In this document: in pieces, positions 36,640-46,550 of the stretch
Numbering within the stretch: the first letter of the stretch is position 1
Layout of the letters: each line of letters starts with the position of its first letter
Assembly (NCBI RefSeq): GCF_047511655.1
Contig: NC_133392.1
Location: 159,144,542 to 159,208,541, forward strand
Reading direction: 5' to 3'
Source: Castor canadensis
Taxonomy: Eukaryota > Chordata > Mammalia > Rodentia > Castoridae
DNA length: 64,000 bases
Notes under the pieces: model-generated
Told to the model about the DNA's origin: nothing
What the model saw: the letters and a program-made list of their open reading frames with translations, nothing else
Database searches by the model: none
Position numbers and translations under genes: made by a program

Positions 36640-36737
36640 TTTTTATTATTATTTATTTTTTGGCACAGATTCTTGCTATATAGCTTATGTAGCCTCTTGA
36701 GTCTGGCATCACACGTGTGGGCCACCATGCCTGGCTT
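36640..36737 (-). repeat. 7SL/B1-like SINE monomer, reverse orientation
   Basis: T-rich start, then GCACAGATTCTTGCTATATAGC and GTGTGGGCCACCATGCCTGGC. Confidence 0.7.
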
Positions 36738-36754
36738 AGCTTTTCTTTTTTGTT

Positions 36755-37025
36755 TTGTTTCTATTGGTGATAGTAGAGTTTGAGCTCAGGGCCTTGCACT
36801 TGCTAGGCAGGCACTCCAGCCCTGTTTTGCTTTAATTATTTCTTAGATAGGATCTTGCACCTGGGACTGCATTCCTGTCGCTTGTTCAGCCAGGACCACA
36901 GGTATACACCACACTTGGCTTATTGATTGAGATTGGGTCTTACTAACTTCTGCTTTGAACTGGGATTCTCCTGCTCTCTGCCTCCCAAGTAGCTGGGATT
37001 CCAGGTGTGAGTCACTGTGCCTGTG
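36755..37025 (-). repeat. Composite tRNA/7SL-type SINE, reverse orientation
   Basis: GAGTTTGAGCTCAGGGCCTTGCACTTGCTAGGCAGGCACTCCAGCCC, two 7SL-like units, ending AAGTAGCTGGGATTCCAGGTGTGAGTCACTGTGCCTG. Confidence 0.88.
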
Positions 37026-37681
37026 ACATGTATCTGCAGAATAATTCCTACAAGTTGAATTCCTGAAATCATCTGCTAAAAGTTATTTAAAGCCACATTA
37101 TATTTTATTTACAAAAAAGCAAATTTAGACATAAAGACATAAACAGGTTTGAGGGACTACATGGAAAAATAAACTCTAAGTAGTAAGCGTAAGGAAGTGT
37201 GTGATAGTGCTAATGTTTGACCTTGTAGAGTTCAAGGTGAGAAGAACTAGAGGTCAAGGGACACTTCACACAGATAATGGTAACCAGGAGGACTCAGCAG
37301 TTCGTAGGTGTGGTATGCACCTGTGCCAGGGCCCTAGACCACCCCTGGTTGGAAGAAGCTGTAGGAGGACTCCCAAGATTTGTATGGTTTTATCCACAAC
37401 TTAGACTTGTATAACCAAAGGACACAGGAGATCAACAAAGGAAGAAGGGCACCAGCTTCTGAGAGTCCCCCCTTGTCACCACACATGTGGAATGTTGTCT
37501 AGCCTGAACAAAATGCCAGACTTCCAGAGGGGAGGCAGATACTCAGCATGGACCAGGGTCTGTGCAGTTTAGGCATAGTGAGCCACCCTTAGCAGGTAGG
37601 TGGTGGGAAGCCTCTGAAATCCAAGCTCCCAGACTCCAGCTAAGGCCAGCATTATAAGCTAGCCTTTCAAAGCATAGCAGT
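37026..37681. other. Unassigned intron 2 sequence
   Basis: No family recognised. It may be the 5' part of the same old mobile element that continues into the minisatellite and L1 fragment downstream. Confidence 0.35.
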
Positions 37682-37867
37682 CAGGCCTGTTGTATGGCTC
37701 ACGTGTGCAGTGTGTAGTAACAAGGCCTCAGGCTATTGTAGAGCTTGTACATGCAGCTCCCAGTAGAGGGCTTCAGGCCTGCCTCACTGCTGGCGTGCAC
37801 AGTGCCCAGTAACAAGGCCTCAGGCCATTTCTGTGGCTTGTATGCATCACACCCAGTAACAGGGCTT
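37682..37867. repeat. Four-unit minisatellite, 45-47-bp period
   Basis: Units 37682-37728, 37729-37773, 37774-37820 and 37821-37867 each begin CAGGC and end in an AGTA(A/G)CAAGGCCT-type motif (CAGTAACAGGGCTT in the last). They have diverged from one another, more than the recent duplications elsewhere in the window. Confidence 0.8.
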
Positions 37868-37984
37868 CCAGATACCTGAAGCTAGTTGGAGACTTTCCTC
37901 TCTCAATCAGTAGAACAAATACAGAAAAAAAAATAATATGGAAAATAAACCATCAGCCATCTTGACATCTCTAAAATCCTACCA

Positions 37985-39100
37985 TCAACAGAAATAGGCT
38001 ACATATTCTCAAATGCACGAGGAGTGTTCACCAAGACCATATGCTAGGCTATAAAAATGTCAAAGAACCATTTTACACAAAGTGTGCTCACTGACCACTA
38101 TGGCATCAAACTGGAAATCGGTAATAACAGACCTAGGAGATCCTCAAATAGTAGGAGTTGACACACTGCCAGATAACCCTTGGGTCAGAGAATAATTCAC
38201 AGGGAAATGAGAAAAGAGCTATAGCTAATGGCAGCCCTGTGAGGGGAATATACAACTTTATTAGCAAAGAAGAAAGGTATAACATCAGTGATTCCTCCTT
38301 AGAAACCTCAGTAAAAAGAACAAATGCAGCATAAGGTAAATAGAAGAAAGGAAATGGAAGATGTCTAAGCAGAAATCAGTAAAGTAAGGGACAGATCATA
38401 GAGAAAATCTGCAAAGGGGCTGGAAGTTGGTGTTTTGAAATTATTAATAAATTGATAAGCCTTTAGCAAGACTTATTAAGCAGAAATATGAGTGAGAAAG
38501 AAACGGTACCAACAGTGGTAATGAAAGAAGTGTTGTTACATATCCCACAGACACTGCAGATGTAACGTTGAATTCTATTAACTTTTAAAGGAGAGCCAGG
38601 TGTGATGTTGTAGCTGTAATCTCACTTACTGGCTTGTGGAGGCCAAGGCAGGAGAATTACAAGTTTAAGGCCAGCCTGGGCAATTTGGTGAGACCTTGTC
38701 TCAAACTAAAGTAAAAAAAGTGATGGGGCTGTACTTCAGTGGTAGAGTACTTTCTTAGTATGCGCAAGGCCCTGAGTTTTAGCCCCAGTATTGAAAAAAA
38801 AGTAGAAACCAAAAAACAAAAACTAAGAAATCATGCCAATTCCTGACAAACTTAGGGAATAGAGAAAGAGAGATGCTTCCCAAAATTCATTTCTTGAAGC
38901 CACCATGACTGATGACCAAACCAGTAAAGGACACTGTAAGACAGGCGACATCCCTCGAACATGAGGACATCGCCTCCCACACACATGGGCATGTAGAGGG
39001 TACTGTGTCCCCATCAAGTGAGGCTCATGCAGGAACACAAGGTTGGTTCTGCATAAAGAACACTGTATAGCACTTAACATGAGATAAAGTTGCACATAGA
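37985..39100 (+). mobile_element. Old LINE-1 ORF2 fragment, split by a SINE
   Basis: CTACATATTCTCAAATGCAC, TTCACCAAGACCATATGCTAGGC, TGACCACTATGGCATCAAACTGG match the endonuclease-to-RT region of L1 ORF2 in sense orientation. The part after the SINE (38810-39100) continues with decayed RT-region sequence such as AACACAAGGTTGGTTC. There are many stops, so it is inactive. Confidence 0.75.
38588..38805 (+). repeat. Composite 7SL + tRNA SINE nested in the L1
   Basis: The 7SL-like left part (GAGGCCAAGGCAGGAGAATTAC, AAGGCCAGCCTGGGCAA) is followed by a tRNA-like right part (GATGGGGCTGTACTTCAGTGGTAGAG, GGCCCTGAGTTTTAGCCCCAGT) and an A tail. This gives the sense order of the composite family. It interrupts the L1 at 37985-39100 and so is younger. 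Confidence 0.88.
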
Positions 39101-41308
39101 TGTTAGGAGGAAGACGTGGCTTAAATGGTTTACAGGTGTGCGCATAGGCTTGAGAGTCAGTGGTTTTGTATGATAACAGTGCACCCTGTGACAGGAGAAG
39201 AATGTGATATGCTTGTTTTGAGCTCAGGGTTCTTCCTTGGATACTTTGGTATGTTTCTCCTACTATCCCACTTGCTTTTATTGGTTAAGTTTCATTTTAC
39301 CATGAGTATTGACTCTTCCTTGGGATGACTATTCATTTTGATATTTATTGAATCCCCATTATTATATATTTAGAACTGTGCAGGGGACACAAAGATGGCT
39401 CTGCTCTAGGTTGTCTTCCTGGAGCATTTAGCCTGGGTGGGATGATGGATCTGGGAACCTACCTGAGGAGAACTGGGTACAGAGTAGTCTGGAGGTGGGG
39501 AGGGCTGGTATGGTCTGCTTCTGGGAAAGGAGTCCAAGCCAGCCTCACGTCTCCCAGGGACTGCTCAGCCTTCACATGTTGACATGGACCCTAATCAGAG
39601 TGCAGGCTTGGTGAGGACTCAGCCTGGCCCATAGCCTCAGGACCAGTCAGACCTCGTATTGCACAGGTGTTTGCTTCTGCATTTCCTCACCCTTCCTTTT
39701 CTCACGCTCTCTGGGGAGGGCATTTCCAGCCAGGTCAACCTGAACCAGGTCATCCCCAGGTAGTACATCTCTCCTGCCTCCTGCCTGCATGGAGGCAGTG
39801 GCCTCTGCCCATCCTGCTTTCCTCCTGCCCCACCTCAGCATCAGTCATTTTCTTAAAACCTTGAATTGGCTTGGTCTATTTCTGCTTGGGGGGTCTTTGG
39901 GAGTCAAGGCTTGGCTTCTCCTTGGGCTCCATGAGACCTGTGGGAACTGCTGCTACACCTGTTAGCTTTTGTCCTTTCCTCTTGCTTGGCCTGCTGCAGC
40001 CCTGTGGGTTCTCTGTGGTAGAATGTACCTGGGATTTTGTTTCTCTTCAGGGTTGGTGATGCATAAGATCAGAAGACAGTAGCTATTGAAAAGAGGGCTT
40101 GCTATTGTTGGTAAGAGGTGAGCAGGCCTTACCTGACAGGCCCGCACAGTGCCACACAGGGAGGCATGGGTCAGGCAGGAGTAGAATGGAGTAGAAGGGA
40201 GAAGGTGAAAGCCTAGATTCAGCCTTTCCTGTGGCTTTTACAGGAAGGAAGTGGCCAGTCAAGGTAAGCAGTCTGAGGACCAGCCACTTTGAATAACTGC
40301 AGTCGTCTCTGAGTTGTAGACACGGCCTATAGGTGCCTGGTTCATGGAGTGAGAGATCCAGGTGGAGGGTACATTTGCCATCTCTGGGAATTATCCCTAA
40401 GGGTCAGGGGGGGCCCAGATGGCAGAGCGTCAAGCATGCAGAAAATGAGAAAATATAGTTCACATAGCTAAAAACAGAACACTTCTCTGGTCCCTGAGCA
40501 GCAAGCTGTCTTCTGCCCCAGGGTCTTGGATTTCTCTGCTCCTTCTGCCTGGCTCACTGTCCTCAGATCCCCATGGTCCTTGCACTCCTCATAGTTCTCC
40601 GCTCAGACATCATCTTCCCAGATATCCTTTGCTGGCCAGCCCTAGGTGGCGGACTTCCCTGCTTCTTCATGCAGATCTCATGGGGGAAGAGATTTTGTCT
40701 TCTTTTTTCCCTCTTATATCCCCAGTGCCTGGTACAGAGTAGATTCACACAGTCTACCAAATCTTGCCACAAATAATTCTGGCAAGTTGAGGTCTTAGAG
40801 TTTCTGGCTATATCAGAAAGCACTCATTTGGCAAATGATGAAGCAGTCCATCCAAAATGGCTTAAACTAGATGTGATTTAACTCATGTAACAGATAAATC
40901 CACAGTTAGTTTAAGCTTCAGGTGTATTTTGATATGCTGTTACTTGGACTTGTTCTCTCTTACCTCTTGACTCCATCTGGTGACAGAGTGGCTTTCAGCA
41001 GTTCCACGCCTGCCTATTGCCACACATGACTGTATCTGCAGTCCTGGCCTCTTGCATCATGTTGGCTCTGGGTATGTATTAAGCCTGTGTCTGTTCCAGG
41101 GGATGTCAGGGCTCAAATTGGCCAGAGGAGGGCTGAGCACTATGATTTATAATGCCATCAAGACCAGTGGCTGTAAGAGAGATGTTGTTCCCCCAAAGAA
41201 TGGGGCTGCTGATAGCAAAGCATGTGGATGGATGCTGAGGGCCCCAGCATGATGAGATGGGAGTGGAGGTGGTCTTTAGGGCTCATTTCCTTCTGTGCTG
41301 TCTCCTAG

Positions 41309-41461
41309 GGAGTGCTGGAGGTGTTGTCGGAGGTCGAATGCCATCTACGAGTGTCTCTCTTTGATGTCACTTATCGACACTTCTTTGGGAGGACATGGAA
41401 AACCACAGTGAAGCCAACTAAGCAGCTCTCAAGGCAGCCACCCAGGATCATCTTCAATGAG
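41309..41461 (+). CDS. NPHP4: NPHP4 coding exon 3 (51 codons)
   Basis: The acceptor is CTGTCTCCTAG|GGAGTG and the donor CAATGAG|GTAGGC. The exon is 153 bases in phase 0 at both ends, so it joins the previous exon directly (EGPLMKQ then GVLEVLSE). It encodes [30 protein letters not shown] and RIIFNE, a region I recognise as near-identical to human nephrocystin-4. Compared with my recollection of human (48 residues), this exon is three codons longer: the KPTK to FNE stretch reads [17 protein letters not shown] here against KPTKRPPSRIVFNE. The length change is in frame. No catalytic domain is expected in this N-terminal part of the protein. Confidence 0.96.
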
Positions 41462-41811
41462 GTAGGCCCTAGTGACAGTGCACAGGGGCTGCTTTGTGTT
41501 GGGGTGCAGGTATGCTTGGTTCTGGGATGTGCAGCTCAGAGAGTGGGGTGGCGGGTCTTGGCCCAGAGAGGACTGGTGCATCAGACCTGTAGGGATGTCA
41601 TGGAGGAGAAATCCGTCTTTGCAAAGCTTGCTTTAGTTGGGGGATGGGGGGATCTTCGTTTCTAAGCAAACTCTTAGGTGGAAGCTGCATGCTCTAAAGA
41701 GATCATCTAAAGAGATGAAAATGTAAAGGACACAGGGGTCCCATTTAAGGAACCCTGACAATGTCTTTTCCTTTGAGTTTTCCTTCTTTTCTTCCCCTTC
41801 TCCTTCCTTTT

Positions 41812-41906
41812 TTTTTTCTTTTTTGGTGATGGGACTGGGATTTGAACTCAGGACTTGATGCTTGCTAGGCAGGTACTCTACCACTTGAACCACACCCCCA
41901 GCTCAC
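41812..41906 (-). repeat. tRNA-like SINE, reverse orientation
   Basis: T-run, GGGACTGGGATTTGAACTCAGGAC, GCTTGCTAGGCAGGTACTCTACCACTTGAACC, CCCCCAGCTC. Confidence 0.88.
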
Positions 41907-41934
41907 CTTCCTTTCTTTTTCTAAGATGATGTGT

Positions 41935-42232
41935 TAAGGGCCAGATGTGGAAGCTCACATCTGTATCCCAGCTGCTCAGGAGGTAGAGATCAGAAGGATT
42001 GAAGTTGCCAGCTTAGGTAAAGAGTTAGCAAGACCTCATTTCAACACAAAAGCTGGCCATGGTGTCGGCACACCTGTCATTCCAGCTACTTTTTCAGGCT
42101 AGCCTGAACAAAAAAACGCAAGACCTCACTTGTAAAATAAAGTAAAAGTGGTGGGTGGAATGACTCAAGTGGTAGAGCGCCTGCCTAGCAAGTGTGAGGC
42201 CCTGAGTTCAAACCCCAGTGCTGCCTCTCCCA
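41935..42232 (+). repeat. Full-length composite SINE, forward orientation
   Basis: Two 7SL-like units (AGGGCCAGATGTGGAAGCTCAC; AGCTGGCCATGGTGTCGGCAC) followed by the tRNA-like part GACTCAAGTGGTAGAGCGCC, GTGTGAGGCCCTGAGTTC and AAACCCCAGTGCTGCC. The B-box-like GAGTTCAAACCCC is well kept. Oriented head-to-head with the reverse SINE at 41812. Confidence 0.92.
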
Positions 42233-42242
42233 CCTACTCACA

Positions 42243-42930
42243 TGTTAGACTTTCGTTGCCCTGACAAAATGGGAAGCAACTTACAAGGAGGAAGGATTTA
42301 GGCTGGGTGTGGTGGCTCATGTCTCTAATCCTAGCTTCTGCAGAGGTAGAGATCAGGAGGATCCCAGTTCAAGACCAACCTGGACAAAAAGTTATAGAGA
42401 TCCTATCTCAGTCAATAAAAGCTGGTGTGGTGGTGCATTCATGTCATCTAGCTGTATGGGAAGCATAAATAAGATTGCAGTCTAGGTTGGCCCAGGCATA
42501 AATACAAGACCCTATTCAAAACATAACTAAAACAAAAGGACTGGGAGGGATGGCTTAAATGTTAGAGTAACACCTAGCAAAGCACAAGGCCCTGAATTCA
42601 AACCCCAGTACTGCCTCCCGCCCCCAAAAAACCTATGGGGTGGTGCTACCCACATTTAGGGTGTACCTTCCACCCCTTAGTCAATCCTTGCTGGAGATGC
42701 CCTCATAGACACACCCATCAGTGTGTTTTACTAATCTCCCTGACCCTTCTCAATCTCATCAAGGTGACAATTAAGGTCAACCATCCCAAATTCACCCCTT
42801 GTAACTTGACACCCAAATACATCCCCTTATGCTATAACATTTACTCCTGGTCCCCAGAGGGCTTCTGTCCATCTCATGATGCAAAATGCATCTATTCCAC
42901 CTCTTAAGGTGGACTAAGCAGTTCAAAAGT
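42243..42930 (+). repeat. Unnamed interspersed repeat, interrupted by a SINE
   Basis: TGTTAGACTTTCGTTGCCCTGACAAAATGGGAAGCAACTTAC before the inserted SINE (42299-42631), then CCTTAGTCAATCCTTGCTGGAGATGCCCTCATAGACACACCCATCAG and GTGTTTTACTAATCTCC after it. The same parts in the same order recur, uninterrupted, at 44655-45060. I cannot name the family. Confidence 0.65.
42299..42631 (+). repeat. Full-length composite SINE, forward orientation
   Basis: TAGGCTGGGTGTGGTGGCTCATGTC, AGTTCAAGACCAACCTGGAC, AAAAGCTGGTGTGGTGGTGC, then CTAGCAAAGCACAAGGCCCTGAATTC and AAACCCCAGTACTGCC. Diverged in the tRNA-like part. Confidence 0.9.
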
Positions 42931-42954
42931 CCAAGTCCATAGTCTCTCTGTATC

Positions 42955-43655
42955 TCAAGGCATACTTTTTAAACAAATTTTTATTTTTTATTGTATTATT
43001 GTTGTATTGGTGGTACATTGTGACATTTATAAAAGTTATTACAATAGATCATAGTTGGATCCACCCCCTCCATCATTGTCCTTTATCTCTCCTCCCTCTA
43101 TTCCTTGAATAGTTTTAACAGTACTCATTTTTCCATTTTCATTCGTGAGCATATAATATTTCCATCATATTCACCTTCCTACACCCTTTCCTTATATCCT
43201 CCCCCCTCCCACCAGTGCCAGCCCCCAGCAGGACCTGTTTTACCTTCCTGCTTTCTGTTTTTGAATAAAAGCCATTTTTGTTTGTTTAAGAGAACTATAC
43301 AGGAAGTTTCATTGTGACATTTCCATGTATATATGTATTACAACCCAAATCGGTTCACCTTCTCTATTTTTCTTCTCTCTACCTTTAGTCCCCTTTTTAC
43401 TGCAATTTCAACAGTTTAAAAATTCTAGATTCATTCTTGTATAGGAAGTACATCAACCTAACTCACCCTAACTTCCTTTTACCCTTCCTCTCTCATTAGC
43501 GCTCTTCTCTTAGTGTGACCTGTTTTTCATAATGTTGTTTGTATTGGGTCTGTGTTACACATGTGAGAGAACACATGCGGCCTTTGGCTTTCTGAACCTG
43601 ACTAGCTTCACTTAAGATTATGCTCTCCAGTTTCCATCCATTGGCCTCTCTCTTG
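42955..43655 (-). mobile_element. 5'-truncated LINE-1 (ORF2 end and 3' UTR), reverse orientation
   Basis: On the - strand the ORF2 C-terminus reads NGWKLESIILSEASQVQKAK then GRMCSLTC, matching the end of the better-preserved L1 at 50159. A 3' UTR of about 550 bases follows, with a C-rich + strand tract (CCCCCCTCCCACC) and a final A-rich tail (T-rich at 42960-43000). Truncated at about 43655. Confidence 0.85.
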
Positions 43656-44654
43656 GGCTGGCTTTGCTCACTGCATGCAACTTTCCTTGGCAGACATGTG
43701 TTCCTGATATCTCTAACTTCCTGGGGTCTCCACTGCATCTTTAGCTTCACTTTCACAGCTTCACATAGCTCCCTCTTAGAGGTTGTCAGCAGGGATCTTG
43801 ACCCTGCTCTCCTCTGGAATCTGAGCATGCCTGCAAAACCAGCATCACATGGACAATGCCAAGTTCTGTCACCAGCTTGAGCAGTACCTGGGTCTCCTTG
43901 GACCATGGTTATAGTAGCCTCTGAGTGCTGAACACCAGGAAACACTTCCCTAGGTGGTCTGTGCTAGCAGGGCACCCCAGGAGCTGTCTCTTCTTAAGGG
44001 AATGTCTTTCAAATATGCTCACACTTTTATACCCTTGAGGCTGTGATGTGTGGGGTTCTGGCCAATTCCTAAGATGCTCTCAAGGCATTTTTCCTGTCAT
44101 CCCCATGCAAAGAACTTGGCTTCTTTTTAATAGTCCTAACTTCTTTAACAGACAAACTTTCCTTGGCCCCACCTTTACAAGTGCTTCCTTTGGGGCAAAT
44201 GGCTAGTTTTCCCAAACTTTTTTGCTCCTAATTCTCACTGTAAACTTGGCTAAAAACAGCTAGCAATAACCATGCCACAGCCTGAATACTAGGTTGCCTT
44301 GAAGTTTCTTCAACTACATTAACTAGTCCCTTACCTTTAGACTCAGTCTCCCTCAGAGGCTCAGGGTGTGGACAAAATGTAGGACAAGTTCTCCGCCACA
44401 GCGTAACACCAATGGCCTCTAGTCGAGTTCCCAACAATCATTGTTCCTATCTGAAACCTCATGAGCACGGTCATTATGGTCTGCATTCTGGACTTCTGAG
44501 CTCATTAACTTCTGCTTACAGCATTCTAGGGCTTGTCTCCTCCATCTCCAAACCTTTCCAAATTCCTCCCACAGACCAGTTACAGAGGCTTCTGAACTAC
44601 ATGGTCAGGTGGCCAGTAGTTACAGAAGTGACCCCACTTCTCTGGTACCAGTTT

Positions 44655-45060
44655 TCTGTGTTAGTCTGACAGAATGCCTGAGAAAGAACTTAAAGGAAGA
44701 AAGGTTTATTTTGGTTCATGATTCCAGAGGTTTCAGCCCATCGTCTTTGGCTCTGTTGATTGTGGGCCCATGGTGAGGCAGAACATCATGGTGTTGGGAA
44801 CAGATGGCAAATGATATTCAACTCATGGCCAACAGGAAGCAGAGAGAGAGAGAGAGAGACAATGCTTGTGTAGCTGGCTTTCTCCTTTTCCCCTTTCATT
44901 CCATCCAGCCCCTAGCCTACATTCAGGGTAGATTCAGGGTAGTCAATCTTTTCTGGAAATACCCTCTCAGACACACCCAGAGGTGTGCTTTACTAGTCTC
45001 CTAGGCACTTCTAAGTACTAACCAAGTTAACAATCACGACTGACCATCACGGTGTTGTAT
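44655..45060 (+). repeat. Second copy of the unnamed interspersed repeat
   Basis: GTGTTAGTCTGACAGAATGCC, AGGTTTATTTTGGTTCATGATTCCAGAGG, GAGGCAGAACATCATGGTG, an AG-repeat (44833-44852), then GGTAGTCAATCTTTTCTGGAAATACCCTC, AGACACACCCAGAGGTGTGC, TTTACTAGTCTCC and AGTTAACAATCACGAC. Collinear with 42243-42930. Confidence 0.65.
44833..44852. repeat. (AG)n microsatellite
   Basis: Pure AG units inside the interspersed repeat above. Confidence 0.8.
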
Positions 45061-45939
45061 TAGTAATGTGACTTGTCTGGGTAGAGGGTTGCAGAGTGTG
45101 GACTCACAACTATGCCTGGGCAGTGGGGCTCTGGGGCTGGTTGTTCCAACTGTGCAGCTGTCCCCAGTACTCAGGCCTGTGGTCAGTGCTCCCTGAGGTC
45201 TACCTGCCAGGTACCAGGGTGAGGAGGTGCTCACTTGTCAGTGCTTGTAGTCTGCTGGGGGCAACACACAGAGCAGGTAACACAGTTGTAAGCTGTGGTG
45301 AGTTCTCAGGAGACCAGCAAAACAGGAGGCCTTCTTTAGGCAGGGCCATGAAGCTAGGCCTCTGTGAGGTCAGAACCTACAGGATGAGAAGGAAGTGGGC
45401 CCTGTGATGAGTAGGGGTGAGGATGTACTCCTGGCAAGGATAGGGAGCTGATGGTGGCATGGTAGCTGGTGGGGTTGGGCAGGTGACCAGGCAAGATTAC
45501 CTTGGCTGGGTTCTGCAGGGCCTTCCCAGAGACCCTGGGATCTACTTCTAAAAGCAGGGTACTCCCTGCTGCTTCATACCTGAACTTGAGTGGGCAGAGT
45601 CTTGAGGAGCTTGAGTACAGTAAGTCTGCCATGATTTAACTTCTGCTGTGACAGCCCTAGCTGGCCCAGAGCATCCAGGCTTTTTTCTCTTTTTTCAGGT
45701 ATGCTGAATGAGGCCAAAGAAACCTGGTGTTACAGTTGGTATGATGGCTGATGGTAGATATGACCACAGGTGTCCTCTGAGTTGTTACTATGGGTGCCCA
45801 CCCTCTGAGGCTCCTTTTCTGTTAGGCTGCTTTGGTCACAGCCAGAGCTGAGCCTCGGACTGGCTGTGAACATGAGACTGTCTAGGCTTGGCCGTCACCC
45901 AGCCTGAGGATTTTGTGTGTCTTGGCACAGATTGCTTCT

Positions 45940-46220
45940 GAGGCTGCCCTGACTTAACAGGTTGTTGAGGGAGATGTGCCCCAGAGGTCAGAGAGATTAA
46001 ACAAAGCCTGGCAAAGTGTATGTCACGGGAACTGAAAATGCATCTGACATTAAGGTTGTCAGATGACTATGCAAATGCTTTTTAAAGGTCTCCCTGGCCT
46101 TCATGTCAGAGAGACGAGCTTCTATGTTGTAAATCATATGCATCGTGCTGCATAATCCTGAGAGAGCTGGCTCAGCACAGACAGCAAGTCATCTCATGCC
46201 TTTGACACACCAGAAGAGGT
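45940..46220. promoter_or_regulatory. Candidate conserved intronic regulatory block with POU octamer
   Basis: Repeat-free, AT-leaning sequence with ACTATGCAAATGCTTTTTAAAGG (perfect octamer ATGCAAAT), ATCATATGCATCGTGCTGCATAATC and TGACATTAAGGTTGTCAGATGAC. Dense homeodomain/POU-like motifs without a coding frame are typical of deeply conserved enhancers. Conservation was not tested, so this is inference from motif style. Confidence 0.3.
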
Positions 46221-46429
46221 TTGTCCTGAGTCTCTGGATGGCGCTGTTGCTGACCAGGGGCCCGCACACAGCCTCTGCTGCCTTTGGGGGTGGCCCTCTA
46301 GGAAGGTTCGGGCTGTTTTGATTTCCTCTTTCTCAGTGTGCAAAGTGAGACCCAAGGAAGCCTGGTGTGACAATTTGATGAATAATGATGGTGGTGTCCA
46401 CAGCACCTGTTCTTTTCTAGGGAAGGAGT

Positions 46430-46550
46430 TCTGTGGGCCGGCATTGACTCAAATGTTATTTCATCCTGTCCTCATATGGAGAAGTAATCTTATACCCCAC
46501 TTTAAAGGGGAGGAAACAGGTGCATTGAGATGGAATCCCTCCACCCAGTT
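46430..46550 (+). repeat. MIR-like fossil
   Basis: GCATTGACTCAAATGTTATTTCATCCTGTCC, TTATACCCCACTTTAAAGGGGAGGAAACAGGTGCATTGAG follows the MIR pattern. Confidence 0.6.

Larger units (their letters stand above)
35624..41308 (+). other. NPHP4: NPHP4 intron 2
   Basis: Bounded by AAGCAG|GTAATG and CTCCTAG|GGAGTG. It contains 7SL-like and composite SINEs, a 47-bp minisatellite and an old L1 carrying a nested SINE. The part from 39100 to 41308 is unassigned apart from a possible L2-like scrap near 40560-40760. Confidence 0.9.
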
